Part shown: positions 52,879 to 62,155 of the stretch, piece by piece
Numbering within the stretch: position 1 is the first letter of the stretch
Layout: the number at the start of each line of letters is the position of its first letter
From: Thiomonas sp. X19
GTDB taxonomy: Bacteria; Pseudomonadota; Gammaproteobacteria; Burkholderiales; Burkholderiaceae_C
DNA length: 64,000 nt
NCBI RefSeq assembly: GCF_900089495.1
Contig: NZ_LT605203.1
Location: forward strand, 3,997,427 to 4,061,426
Reading direction: 5' to 3'
Made by a program: the position numbers and the translations under genes
Notes under the pieces: model-generated
Database searches by the model: none
What the model saw: only the letters and a program-made list of their open reading frames with translations
What the model was told of the DNA's origin: nothing

Positions 52879-54867
52879 TCAAGTCGCCGCCACGCCGCTT
52901 TCCTCGCCCTGCTTGCGCACCTTCATCGCCGCGATGCGCGCCAGCGCCGCGGCGCGGCCGTCCACCTTCGGCAGCTCGGCGCGCAGCTCGGTGAGAAAGC
53001 GGCTGGGCTCGGGGCTGCGGCTGCTGCGGCCGGCGGCGCGACGCTTGCGGCAATGGCTGAGCACCAGGGTGAGGCGTGCGCGGGTCACGCCCACGTACAT
53101 GAGCCGGCGCTCTTCCTCCAGGCCGGTGTCGGTCAGCGGCCGGTCTTCGGTGAAAAACGGCAGGAGCCCTTCCTCGCAACCGGCCAGCACCACATGCTGC
53201 CACTCCAGGCCCTTGGCGGCGTGCAGGGTGGAGAGGGTGACGGCCTCCTGCTGGTCGCCGCGCTCGGCGAGCTGGGTGATGAGCGCGACCATCTGCGCCA
53301 TGCGCTTCAAGCTGGCGCCGTCTTCCTCGGCCTTTCGGGTGATCCAGTCGCAGAAGTCGCCCACATTGCTCCAGCGCTGGCTGGCTTCGCGCTCGTTGTC
53401 GGCGGTCTCGCGCAGGTGCGCCTCGTAGCCGATGGCGCCGAGCAGCTCGCGCAGCAAGGGGCCGGCGGGCTCGGTGCGTTCGCGCCAGTCGATGTCGTGC
53501 ATCAGGCGGGCGAATTCGCGCAGGCCTTCGGCGTGGCGCGCGCCGACGATGCCGGGCAGGGCCTCGCGGAACAGCGCGTCGAACAGCGAAACCTTCCACT
53601 GCGTGGCGAACGCGCCCAGGCTCTTGAGCGTGGCAGCGCCGATGCCGCGCTTGGGCGTGGTGACGGCGCGCAGGAAGGCGGGATCGTCGTCCGGGTTGGC
53701 CAGCAGGCGCAGATAGGCGCACACGTCCTTGATTTCGGCGCGGTCGAAAAAACTCTGGCCGCCACTGACCACGTAAGGAATATTGGCGCGGCGCAGCGCC
53801 TGCTCGATGGGGCGGCTCTGGTGGTTGGCGCGGTACAGCACCGCGATGTCCGACAACTTCGCGCCGCGCCCGCCGCGCAGCGCCTGGATGCGCGCGGCGA
53901 TGCGCTCGGCCTCGTCGTCGTCGCTATCGGCCTCGCGCACCTCCACCGCGTCGCCCTCGCCGTGGTCGCTCCACAAGCTCTTGGGGTAGAGCTTGGGGTT
54001 GGCGGCAATCACCGCATTGGCGGCGCGCAGGATGGCGTTGGTCGAGCGGTAGTTCTGCTCCAGCTTGATGACCTCGAGCGTGGGGTAGTCGATGGGCAAC
54101 TGGCGCAGGTTGTCGAGCGTGGCGCCGCGCCAGCCATAGATGCTCTGGTCGTCGTCGCCCACCGCGGTGAAGCGCCCTTGCGTGCCCGCCAGCAGCTTGA
54201 GCAGCTGGTACTGCGCGTCGCTGGTGTCCTGGTACTCGTCCACCAGCAGGTAGCGCAGGCGCGCGTTCCAGCGCGCGCACACATCGGCGTGCTGCTGCAG
54301 CAGGCGCAGCGGCAGCACCATCAGGTCGTCGAAGTCCACCGCCTGGTAGGCGTTGAGCTGCTCGGCGTAGCGCAGCCAGACCTTGGCGGCCTGCGCGTCC
54401 TCCGGCGTCTGCGCCTGGCGCGCGGCATCCATCGGGTCGAGCAGCGCGCTTTTCCACTGGCTGATGCGCCACTGCCAGCTGCGGGCCAGCTTGGCGTCGG
54501 TGGTGCCGCCGGCCTCGCGCAGCAGGCCGCCGACATCGTCGGCATCCAGGATGGAGAACTGCGGCTTCAAGCCCAGCGCCTGGCCGTCCTCGCGCAGCAT
54601 GCGCACGCCCAGGGCGTGGAAGGTGGCAATGACCAAGCCCTGGGCCGCCTTGCGGTCGTCGAGCAGGACTTTGGCACGCTCGCGCATTTCGGCGGCGGCC
54701 TTGTTGGTGAAGGTGATGGCGGCAATTTCAGTCGGCGCGTAGCCGGCCTTGAGCAGGCGCGCGATCTTGTGGGTGATGACGCGCGTCTTGCCGCTGCCGG
54801 CGCCGGCAATCACCAGGCAAGGGCCGCCGAGATGCGAGACGGCACGTTCCTGGGCAGCGTTGAGCAT
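52879..54867 (-). CDS. rep: ATP-dependent DNA helicase Rep
   Basis: The 662-residue superfamily 1A helicase unwinds DNA 3'-5' and helps forks past blocks. Motif I is GAGSGKTRVIT (about residues 22-32), followed by TFTNKAAAEM, motif II VDEYQDT, motif III GDDDQSIYGWRG, motif IV NYRST, motif V LSTLHAAKGLEW and motif VI EERRLMYVGVTRAR. Length and order fit Rep rather than UvrD. The start at 54867 gives MLNAAQERAV. Confidence 0.93.
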   Translation of the reverse strand: MLNAAQERAVSHLGGPCLVIAGAGSGKTRVITHKIARLLKAGYAPTEIAAITFTNKAAAEMRERAKVLLDDRKAAQGLVIATFHALGVRMLREDGQALGLKPQFSILDADDVGGLLREAGGTTDAKLARSWQWRISQWKSALLDPMDAARQAQTPEDAQAAKVWLRYAEQLNAYQAVDFDDLMVLPLRLLQQHADVCARWNARLRYLLVDEYQDTSDAQYQLLKLLAGTQGRFTAVGDDDQSIYGWRGATLDNLRQLPIDYPTLEVIKLEQNYRSTNAILRAANAVIAANPKLYPKSLWSDHGEGDAVEVREADSDDDEAERIAARIQALRGGRGAKLSDIAVLYRANHQSRPIEQALRRANIPYVVSGGQSFFDRAEIKDVCAYLRLLANPDDDPAFLRAVTTPKRGIGAATLKSLGAFATQWKVSLFDALFREALPGIVGARHAEGLREFARLMHDIDWRERTEPAGPLLRELLGAIGYEAHLRETADNEREASQRWSNVGDFCDWITRKAEEDGASLKRMAQMVALITQLAERGDQQEAVTLSTLHAAKGLEWQHVVLAGCEEGLLPFFTEDRPLTDTGLEEERRLMYVGVTRARLTLVLSHCRKRRAAGRSSRSPEPSRFLTELRAELPKVDGRAAALARIAAMKVRKQGEESGVAAT

Positions 54868-54950
54868 GGGGGTTTGGGATGGCGCGAGAGCGAATGGGGA
54901 AAGCGCCCGACACGGCTGGCCGTGTGTGGCGTCGATGCCGAGGGTGGCGG

Positions 54951-55616
54951 CTAGGACCAGTCCGGCCGCGAACGATAAGGCTCGTCGGTGGGGATGAAGT
55001 CGTGCTCGGCCCGGCCCTCGTCGCACCACTGCCGCACCGCCGGCACGTCGAGCACGCGACTGGCATAGGCGGCGGCGAAGTCGGGCAGCTTGGGGGCATA
55101 GGTGCGAAAGCGGGCGCAGACTGGCGCATAGAACGCATCGACCGCGCCGCAGGCGCCGAACAGGAAAGGGCCGCCGCTGGCGCGCAGCGCGCCATCCCAT
55201 AGGGCGCAGATGCGGTCGATGTCGCGCTGCACGGCGAGGTTCCAGCCCAGGCCCGGCAGGCTGGCTTCGATGTTCATGCCCATCTGCTGGCGCAAATTCT
55301 GGAACCCCGCGTGCATGCTGGCGCACAGCACCCGGGCGCGGGCGCGCTGCGCGGCGTCGGCAGGCCAGATGGCGTGCTGCGGAAAACGCTCGGCCAGGAA
55401 TTCGACGATGGCCAGGGTGTCGGGCACGACGAGGTCGCCGTCCAGCAGCACGGGGACGGTCTGGGTGGGCGTGATGGGCGCCAGCGCGGCGTAGAACTCG
55501 GGACTGTCGAGGCGCAGCTTGCGTTCGGTGAAGGGGATGCCGAAGTGGCGCATCAACACCCAGGGCCGCATCGACCAGGACGAGTAATTCTTGTTGCCGA
55601 TGATGAGGGTGAGCAT
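54951..55616 (-). CDS. glutathione S-transferase family protein
   Basis: The 221-residue protein has a thioredoxin-like N-terminal half with NKNYSSWSMRPWVLM (a Ser-containing active-site turn), TQTVPVLLDGDLVVPDTLAIVEFLAERFP, and a helical C-terminal half ending with PAVRQWCDEG. It resembles the YfcF branch of GSTs. It is 83 bases upstream of rep and 14 bases from the epimerase stop. Confidence 0.9.
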   Translation of the reverse strand: MLTLIIGNKNYSSWSMRPWVLMRHFGIPFTERKLRLDSPEFYAALAPITPTQTVPVLLDGDLVVPDTLAIVEFLAERFPQHAIWPADAAQRARARVLCASMHAGFQNLRQQMGMNIEASLPGLGWNLAVQRDIDRICALWDGALRASGGPFLFGACGAVDAFYAPVCARFRTYAPKLPDFAAAYASRVLDVPAVRQWCDEGRAEHDFIPTDEPYRSRPDWS

Positions 55617-55630
55617 GGGTTTGCGCGCCC

Positions 55631-56617
55631 TCAGCGCCCGGCGGTGGCGCGCAGTTGGCTGTAGCGCGTCTCGGGGTCGCGCCCGGACAGGTAGTCCGGG
55701 GCGATGGCCTCCAGGCCGTAGGGTCGGGTCACGCCGAGTTCGCGGGCGAAGCCCGGAAGCTGGCCGCTGGCCACATTGGGCACACGCATGGAGTCGAGGT
55801 TGTCGCGGCTCATCAGCGGCTCGCCGGGGGCGAATTCCATCAGCAGCGCGGCGAGTCTGGCCAGCGGCGCGGGCAGAGCGATGACCGGACGGCCACGGCC
55901 GTGGTTGATGCCCGCCCACTGGCCCGAGAGCTTGACCAGCTCGGCCAGGGTATAGACCCGTGGGCCGGTGAGTTCGTAGGTTTGGCCGATGGTGGCGTCG
56001 TCCTGCGGGCCGATGAGCGCGTGCTGAATGGCCTGCACCACGTCGCCGGCATACACCGGGGCGAAGCGTGCGTTCGCCCCGCCCAGCAGCACCACCGGCA
56101 GCAGGCGCTGCAGCCGGACGAACAGGTTGAGAAAGTTGTCGCCGGGGCCGAACACCACCGAGGGCCGCAGGATGGTCCAGCGCAGGCCGTCCTGCGCACG
56201 CACGGCGGCTTCGCCGTCGCCTTTGGAGCGCAGGTACATGGATGGGCCGTGCGCGTCGGCGCCGATGGCGCTGACATGCACCAGACGGCTGGCGCCGGTG
56301 GCCATGCAGGCGGCGGCCAGGTTCTGCGGCAGGCGCACATGGGCGCGGGCGAAGTCGCCGCCGTAAGGCTTGCCGCCGCGGCCGTGGAGAATGCCGACGA
56401 GGTTCACCGCCGCATCCTGCCCCTGCATGAGGCGCTCCAGCGTGGCGGTGTCGAAGGTGTCGATCTGCACCACGTCCACCGTGGGCAGGGGCAGCAGATG
56501 CTTGGCCCGCTCACGCCGGCGCGTGGGCACCAGCACCCGGCAACCCGCTGCGCTCAGACGCGCCACCAGTTGCGAACCGATGAAACCCGAACCCCCGAAG
56601 ACCACGATGTTCTGCAT
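55631..56617 (-). CDS. NAD(P)-binding epimerase-like protein (NDUFA9-like atypical SDR)
   Basis: The 328-residue protein has GGSGFIGSQLVARL at the N-terminus and LVHVSAIGADAHGPSMYLRSKGDGE with the Tyr/Lys pair, plus ILRPSVVFGPGDNFLN. This set marks the complex-I NDUFA9-like atypical SDRs, which often act in quinone or lipid-related processes in proteobacteria. No substrate can be assigned. It follows the slt gene on the opposite side of a 98-base gap. Confidence 0.88.
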   Translation of the reverse strand: MQNIVVFGGSGFIGSQLVARLSAAGCRVLVPTRRRERAKHLLPLPTVDVVQIDTFDTATLERLMQGQDAAVNLVGILHGRGGKPYGGDFARAHVRLPQNLAAACMATGASRLVHVSAIGADAHGPSMYLRSKGDGEAAVRAQDGLRWTILRPSVVFGPGDNFLNLFVRLQRLLPVVLLGGANARFAPVYAGDVVQAIQHALIGPQDDATIGQTYELTGPRVYTLAELVKLSGQWAGINHGRGRPVIALPAPLARLAALLMEFAPGEPLMSRDNLDSMRVPNVASGQLPGFARELGVTRPYGLEAIAPDYLSGRDPETRYSQLRATAGR

Positions 56618-56715
56618 CGATATCCCTGTTTGCTGTTTGCTTGTATGCGTTGAACGCCAACCGCCCGTGCCGGCTGACCGCTGATGCTGTCGGCCGTTTC
56701 CTGGGCCGCAGCGGA

Positions 56716-58806
56716 TCAGGGCAGCGCCTCGACGTTGGCCTGCTGCTGCGCTTGCGGCCCCACCTGGCCCAGACGCGATTTTAAGGATTGCGGCTGGCCG
56801 GTGAGCAGCGCCGCGTACACCGTGGCATTGGCCAGCACGTGCTTCACATAGTCGCGCGTTTCAGGAATGGGAATGTTCTCGGTGAAGATGGCACCGGACA
56901 GGTCGGGCTGGTCGGGCAGGCCCATATTGCGCCAGCGCGCCGGGCGCCCCGGGCCGGCGTTGTAGCCCGCCGCCGCCAGCGCCTCGGAGCCGTCGAAGCG
57001 CTGCAGCAGCATGTCGAGATAGGCCGAGCCCAGGGTGACGTTGGTGTTGACGTGGGCGATGCGGTCGGGCGCGTAGTCGCCCATGCCGATCTTGTTCGCC
57101 ACCCAGCGCGCCGTGGCCGGCATGAGCTGCATCAGCCCGTTGGCGCCGACCCAGGAGCGAATGCCGGCAATGAAGCGCGACTCCTGCCGGATGAGGCCGA
57201 ACAGGAAGGCCTCGTTCACGCCGGTGGATTTCGCCGCGGCGCCGATGGCGTCGCGGTAGGGCATGGCGTAGCGCTGCGACCAGTCGACACCACCCTTGAC
57301 GCGCTCGCTGGTGTTGATGCACAGCAGCCAGACCTGCTGGTCGCAAGCCACTTGCGCCGCGGCCTGCAACTGCTCGTTGCTCAGCCCGCGCAAGGTGAAG
57401 TTCCACTCGCGCACCGCCGGGGTGTAGAGGTTGAGCTGGAACAGCGCGAGCGCGCGCTGGAAGCCCGCCTGCCGGACCTGCTCGAGCACCTTCCGCGCCG
57501 GCGGCGTCGGCAGGCTGGCGGGCAGGCTGATCTTCATGCCCAGCGCTTCGGTGGCCAGTTGGCCGTAGTAAGTCCAGGGGTTGGCCACCTGCGCGAACAG
57601 CGCCTGCGCCTCGATGGGGTGGCCCAGCTCGCGCTGCGCCATGGCGTGCCAATAAGTCCAGTCGGGGCGCTGCGCATCGGCTCCGGTGAACTGGCGGCTG
57701 GCCTGCTCGACCAGCTTCCAGTCATGCGCCCGCAGGGCCGCGCGCACCATCCATTCCAGGGTGGAGTCGGCGGGGCGGTATTCGGGGTCGATGTGCCGCG
57801 CCTGGGCGAACCACAGCGCCGCGTTGGGCGAGAGTTGCAGCGCGCCGCTGCGGGCTGCGCGGTAGGCGATTGCAGCGCGGTCTGCGGTGGGCAGTGCTGT
57901 GAAGCTGCCCAGCAGCAGGTGCATGGTCTGTTGCGGGTCTTGCTGCCCCAGACGCAGGAGCGCCAGCACCAGAAACTGGCGCTGCATGGCGTCACGCGGC
58001 ACACCCTGGCGCGCGTCGTTCAGCACCAGGCGCAAGGGGTTGTGGGCGGCGGCGTCGATGCCTTGCCAGGCTCCGACCGGCAGGCTCGGGGCGAAGCTCA
58101 AGGCGGTTTTGAATTGCTCGTCCTCGAAAAACCGGCGCAGGCGCAGCCACAGTTGCTGCTGGCTGATCTTGCCCGCTGCCAGCAGGCTGCGCGCGGCGCT
58201 GTTGCAGCCCGCGCCGCCGTATTTTTGCTCGGTCCAGAGCTTGAGCACGTCAGCGCTGGTGTCGCGGTTCTCGGTCTCGAACTGGCGCTGCATGTCGTAG
58301 CACTGCACCTGCGGGTCGTCGCGCATGATGAAGTCGGGGTAGACCTTGGCAAAGTCATCCCAGTCCTGCCGCCGGCCGAGTTCGAGCAGCCAGTCGTTGC
58401 GCAGGCGGTCGAGCACATAGGTGTTGGGGTAGCGCTGCGCAAAGCGGTCGAAGTCAGCCTGGGTCATGCGCATCAGGTTGGGCTGGGTCGCCCAATACGC
58501 CACCCAGGGCTCGAGCAGATTGCCGCGCAGCTGCGGCAGCGCCTCTTGGGCCGGCTTGGGGTCGCCGCGCTGGAAGCCTTGCGAGGCTTGCAGAATGAGC
58601 TGGTCGGCGGCGTCGTTGGCGAAAGGCTGGCTGGCCGCCGTCTGCATGGTGTCAGGCGCGCTGGCCGGCATCTGTGCCCGGGCCGTGCCGCCCATGCCGG
58701 CAAGAAACGGAAGGCTCAACGCCAGGCTCAACACAAGCCGCCTCAGCCGGTACCACCCTCCTCGCCGCGGGGGGCGCTTGGGCGAGGGCACAATATGCAA
58801 GACCAT
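56716..58806 (-). CDS. slt: soluble lytic murein transglycosylase
   Basis: The 696-residue periplasmic enzyme cleaves peptidoglycan to anhydromuropeptides. After a signal peptide (RLVLSLALSLPFLAGMGGTARA) there is a long superhelical U-domain and a C-terminal lysozyme-like domain with the catalytic Glu in RQESRFIAG, then GANGLMQLMPATARWVA and AAGYNAGPGR. The start at 58806 follows GGAG; an ATG at 58821 is also in frame. It is divergent from the formyl-THF cyclo-ligase gene. Confidence 0.92.
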   Translation of the reverse strand: MVLHIVPSPKRPPRRGGWYRLRRLVLSLALSLPFLAGMGGTARAQMPASAPDTMQTAASQPFANDAADQLILQASQGFQRGDPKPAQEALPQLRGNLLEPWVAYWATQPNLMRMTQADFDRFAQRYPNTYVLDRLRNDWLLELGRRQDWDDFAKVYPDFIMRDDPQVQCYDMQRQFETENRDTSADVLKLWTEQKYGGAGCNSAARSLLAAGKISQQQLWLRLRRFFEDEQFKTALSFAPSLPVGAWQGIDAAAHNPLRLVLNDARQGVPRDAMQRQFLVLALLRLGQQDPQQTMHLLLGSFTALPTADRAAIAYRAARSGALQLSPNAALWFAQARHIDPEYRPADSTLEWMVRAALRAHDWKLVEQASRQFTGADAQRPDWTYWHAMAQRELGHPIEAQALFAQVANPWTYYGQLATEALGMKISLPASLPTPPARKVLEQVRQAGFQRALALFQLNLYTPAVREWNFTLRGLSNEQLQAAAQVACDQQVWLLCINTSERVKGGVDWSQRYAMPYRDAIGAAAKSTGVNEAFLFGLIRQESRFIAGIRSWVGANGLMQLMPATARWVANKIGMGDYAPDRIAHVNTNVTLGSAYLDMLLQRFDGSEALAAAGYNAGPGRPARWRNMGLPDQPDLSGAIFTENIPIPETRDYVKHVLANATVYAALLTGQPQSLKSRLGQVGPQAQQQANVEALP

Positions 58807-58836
58807 GTCGGCAAACTCCATACCCCGTAGCTTAGC

Positions 58837-59463
58837 GTGAGCCCCTACTCCCTGACACCCATTCCCCGCGAAAACGAAGGTGAAGACCGTGCCGCGCTGC
58901 GCCGCGCCCTCATCGCCCGGCGCGAACAACTGCCCGACCGCAGCGCGAAGGAAGCCGCCCTCACCGCCGCCGTGGTGCGCGCCGTCACGGCGCTCGAACC
59001 CATCTGCCTCGGCGCCTATTGCGCCACGCGCGGCGAGTTCGACCCGCTGCCGGCGCTGCGGCAACTGGCGCAGGCCCTGCCCGACGTGCAATTCGCCCTG
59101 CCCGTGGTGGACCCGGCGACGCGGCAGATGCGCTTCGTGGCCTGGGCGCCGGGCGAGGCGCTGCAAGCCGGCGCCTACGGCATTGCCGTGCCGGTGGACC
59201 AGAGCCGCACGGTGGAACCCGACGCGCTGCTGGTGCCCTGCGTCGGCTTCGTCGAGGCCGGCCTGCGCCTGGGCTATGGCGGCGGTTACTACGACCGCTA
59301 CATGGCCGGCCGTGGCGATGTCTACACCATCGGCCTGGCCTTCGATCTCTGCGAACTCGACGACCTGCGCGCCGAACCGCACGACCACCTGCTCGACCTC
59401 ATCCTCACCGAAACCGGCAGCTTCGGCCTGGAAGCCGGCCTGCTGGGCGACGAGGAGCTTTGA
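58837..59463 (+). CDS. 5-formyltetrahydrofolate cyclo-ligase
   Basis: The 208-residue enzyme recycles 5-formyl-THF to methenyl-THF with ATP. Family marks are the basic N-terminal LRRALIARREQLP, VPCVGFVEAGLRLGYGGGYYDRY (the ATP-binding loop) and IGLAFDLCEL. The start is GTG at 58837 with no strong ribosome site. Its stop overlaps the proposed mnmC start. Confidence 0.92.
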   Translation: MSPYSLTPIPRENEGEDRAALRRALIARREQLPDRSAKEAALTAAVVRAVTALEPICLGAYCATRGEFDPLPALRQLAQALPDVQFALPVVDPATRQMRFVAWAPGEALQAGAYGIAVPVDQSRTVEPDALLVPCVGFVEAGLRLGYGGGYYDRYMAGRGDVYTIGLAFDLCELDDLRAEPHDHLLDLILTETGSFGLEAGLLGDEEL

Positions 59464-61526
59464 GTCTCCCCGCGCCCATCCATCCGGAGCCGCTGGCGCG
59501 CAACGCCGAGGGCCGTCCGTACCGCGCACGCCATGGCGACATTGACGCCAGCAGCGCCGCGGCGCTGGACCAGGCGCGCGCCGTGTTCCTCGGTGGCTGC
59601 GGCCTGCTCGACACGCCCTCGGCCTGGGCCGGGCGGCGGCAATTCGTGGTGCTGGAAACCGGCTTCGGCCTGGGCACCCATTTCCTCGCCACCTGGCAAG
59701 CGTGGCTGGCCGACGCGGCACGTCCCGACACCCTGCACTTCGTCAGCGTGGAGCTGCATCCCCTCGCGGCCACCGACCTGATCGCGGCCTGCGCCGACCC
59801 GTCCCTGCTGCCGCTGGCGCACGAACTCGCCGCCGCCTGGCCGCCCGCCGTTCGCGGTCTGCACCAACTGCAATTCGCCGCAGGGCGCGTCAAGCTCACT
59901 CTGGCACTGGGCGATGTGCGCGAACTGTTGCCCCGGCTCGATCTGGGCGCCGACGCCATCTACCTCGACGGCTTCGCCCCCGCACGCAACCCTGCCATGT
60001 GGGAGCCCGGTGTCATCAAGGCCGCGGCCCGGCTGGCGCGGCCCGGTGCGCGGCTGGCCAGCACCAGCGTGGCGCATGCCCTGTGCGCCACGCTGGTGCA
60101 AGCCGGGTTCGCCGTGAGCAGGCCACCCGGCTACGGCGGCAAGGCGGCACGCTTGCAGGCCGTGTATGCACCGCGCTGGCGGACCCGGCGGCTGGAGCCG
60201 CGCGCCGCTGCAACATCGGTTGAGCGTCACGCCATGGTCATCGGCGCGGGTCTGGCGGGAGCGGCATGCGCGCAGGCCCTGGCCAGGCGGGGCTGGACGG
60301 TGGACGTGCTCGACGCCGACGGCGCTGCGGCAGGTGCCTCGGCGCTGCCGGCCGGGTTGGCGCATGCGCGCATCTCGCCGGACGACGATCGTCTCGCCCG
60401 CCTCAGCCGCGCCGGGCTGGCAGCCCTGCTCGCCGCCCTGCCCGAGCCCGAGCGCCACGCCGTCTGGCAAGGCGGCGGGCTGCTGCTGGCCGAGCCCGAC
60501 TCCGCCCCGCCTGATCTTTCCGCCATCGCCGCAGCCCTGGCCCTTCCGCCGAGCGTCGCCGAGGCCGTGGATGCTGGCGAGGCGAGCTTGCGCGCTGGCG
60601 CGCAAGTCACCCGAGGCGGCTGGTGGCCGGCGGGTGGCGTGGCCGCGGCCGGCAGCCTGGTGCGCGCCTGGCTGGCCACCCCCGGCGTGCGGCTGCAAGG
60701 CGACGCCCAGGTGCATCGCTTGCGGCGCGCGCCGATCTTCACCGTCACCCACCCTGACAGCTCCGGTCATGCCACCGCCCCTTGGCAAGCGCTGGACGCG
60801 GCCGGGCGTGTCCTGGCGCAAGCGCCGGTTTGCATCATGGCCACCGCGCTGGACGCGGCCCGCCTGCTGAGCGCCAGCGGCCTCGCCCCAAGCGGTCCGT
60901 GCCTGCAGAACTTGCAGAGCTTGCCATTGCGCGCCCAGGCCGGGCAGGCCTTCCTCGTGCCTGCGTCCACGCTGCCCCAACTGGCCCGCTTGCAACGGCC
61001 ACTGGCGGGCGACGCCTATGTGCTGCCCCTGCCGCCTGCCGCCCTGCAGTCGCTGGGGTTGCCTGCCGGAGAAACATGGCAACTCCTCGGCGCCACCTAC
61101 GAGGACGACCCGGCGGCGCTCATGCCGATCGAGGCGGCCTGGGCGCATATCGCCCAAGGGCTTGAACCTCTTGTGGGTGCGTTGCCCGCTGCGCCTCCCG
61201 CCGAAGCCCGTGTGTTTCGAGCTGTGCGCGCCGTGGCCGTTGATCGCCTGCCCTGCGCCGGACCCTGGCCCGACTGGGAAGCGCTGGCGCGCGCCAAGCC
61301 CGCCGTCCTGCAGCGTCCAGCCGATGAACTGCCGCCCCTGCCGGGGCTCTACCTCAACACCGCGATGGGCTCGCGCGGCCTGACCCTGGCGACACTGGCT
61401 GCCGAATGCATCGCCAGCCACATCGAAGGCGAGCCGGCGCCGGTGGAACGCGACCTCCTGGCCGCCCTGGCGCCAGGCCGCTTCGGCCTGCGCCGGGCGC
61501 TGCGGGGCGAGCCACCCAGGGCTTGA
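59460..61526 (+). CDS. mnmC: bifunctional tRNA modification enzyme MnmC
   Basis: The 688-residue protein completes 5-methylaminomethyl-2-thiouridine in tRNA wobble positions. The N-terminal methyltransferase has ETGFGLGTHFLATWQAW for SAM and DAIYLDGFAPARNPAMW. The C-terminal FAD oxidase part starts MVIGAGLAGAACAQALARRGW and ends GLYLNTAMGSRGLTLATLAAE. The start is taken as TTG at 59460 overlapping the previous stop, because residues LPAPIHPEPLARNAEG match the family start; no nearby ATG fits. Confidence 0.9.
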   Translation: MSLPAPIHPEPLARNAEGRPYRARHGDIDASSAAALDQARAVFLGGCGLLDTPSAWAGRRQFVVLETGFGLGTHFLATWQAWLADAARPDTLHFVSVELHPLAATDLIAACADPSLLPLAHELAAAWPPAVRGLHQLQFAAGRVKLTLALGDVRELLPRLDLGADAIYLDGFAPARNPAMWEPGVIKAAARLARPGARLASTSVAHALCATLVQAGFAVSRPPGYGGKAARLQAVYAPRWRTRRLEPRAAATSVERHAMVIGAGLAGAACAQALARRGWTVDVLDADGAAAGASALPAGLAHARISPDDDRLARLSRAGLAALLAALPEPERHAVWQGGGLLLAEPDSAPPDLSAIAAALALPPSVAEAVDAGEASLRAGAQVTRGGWWPAGGVAAAGSLVRAWLATPGVRLQGDAQVHRLRRAPIFTVTHPDSSGHATAPWQALDAAGRVLAQAPVCIMATALDAARLLSASGLAPSGPCLQNLQSLPLRAQAGQAFLVPASTLPQLARLQRPLAGDAYVLPLPPAALQSLGLPAGETWQLLGATYEDDPAALMPIEAAWAHIAQGLEPLVGALPAAPPAEARVFRAVRAVAVDRLPCAGPWPDWEALARAKPAVLQRPADELPPLPGLYLNTAMGSRGLTLATLAAECIASHIEGEPAPVERDLLAALAPGRFGLRRALRGEPPRA

Positions 61527-61653
61527 TCGACGCGAGGTGAATGCCACCCCTTGGCGGCTTCAGCCCGCTGCGCAATCAAGCTGCTTGGCCTGGTCGTGTT
61601 TCGCTTGGGCGATGCGTTTGGCTTGGGCGATGCGAGTCCGCCAGCCGTGCAGT

Positions 61654-62118
61654 TCAGCGCCAGAACCAGAATGGCAAGCGCCCGACGAAGGCCCAGTACA
61701 CGGCGACGACGCCAACGGCCAGGGCCACGGCAGCCCCCCGCCCCTCACCGTGCAGCATCGCATTCGTGCCATAAACAACGAGCCCCATGCCGACGAGCCC
61801 CAACACGACGCGAGCCGCAGGGTGTTCCCTCCAGGGCGGCGAGTCTTCATGCGCTTGCGCGGGTACCGCGCCCACTTGCGCCGTCCCCGGCACGCGATCG
61901 CGCTTCACCTGAAAAAAACCGATGACCAGACAGAACACCGCAGGCCATCCAGTGAAAAAGTACAGCAGCCTCGGCACGATGGGATTGAGATGGGGCCAAA
62001 AACCGATTGCGACCAGAAGCGTGATGGCCAACAGCGGCGCCCACCCGAACACGACCAGCGCAAAGCCGACTCTGATCCAAAGATTGCCGAAATAGTCTTT
62101 CATCTTCATAGGCTTCAC
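61654..62118 (-). CDS. small membrane protein of unknown function
   Basis: The 154-residue product has two closely spaced hydrophobic segments (about 14-40 and 47-70), a charged loop, and two more at 105-122 and 128-150, so a four-helix inner-membrane protein is predicted. I do not recognise the family. The frame is coherent and codon use matches its surroundings. An alternative start is at 62109. It lies 37 bases after the AMP nucleosidase stop on the same strand. Confidence 0.6.
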   Translation of the reverse strand: MKPMKMKDYFGNLWIRVGFALVVFGWAPLLAITLLVAIGFWPHLNPIVPRLLYFFTGWPAVFCLVIGFFQVKRDRVPGTAQVGAVPAQAHEDSPPWREHPAARVVLGLVGMGLVVYGTNAMLHGEGRGAAVALAVGVVAVYWAFVGRLPFWFWR

Positions 62119-62155
62119 GATCGTCTGCGCAGCGCTGGGGACTGCCGACGCAGTC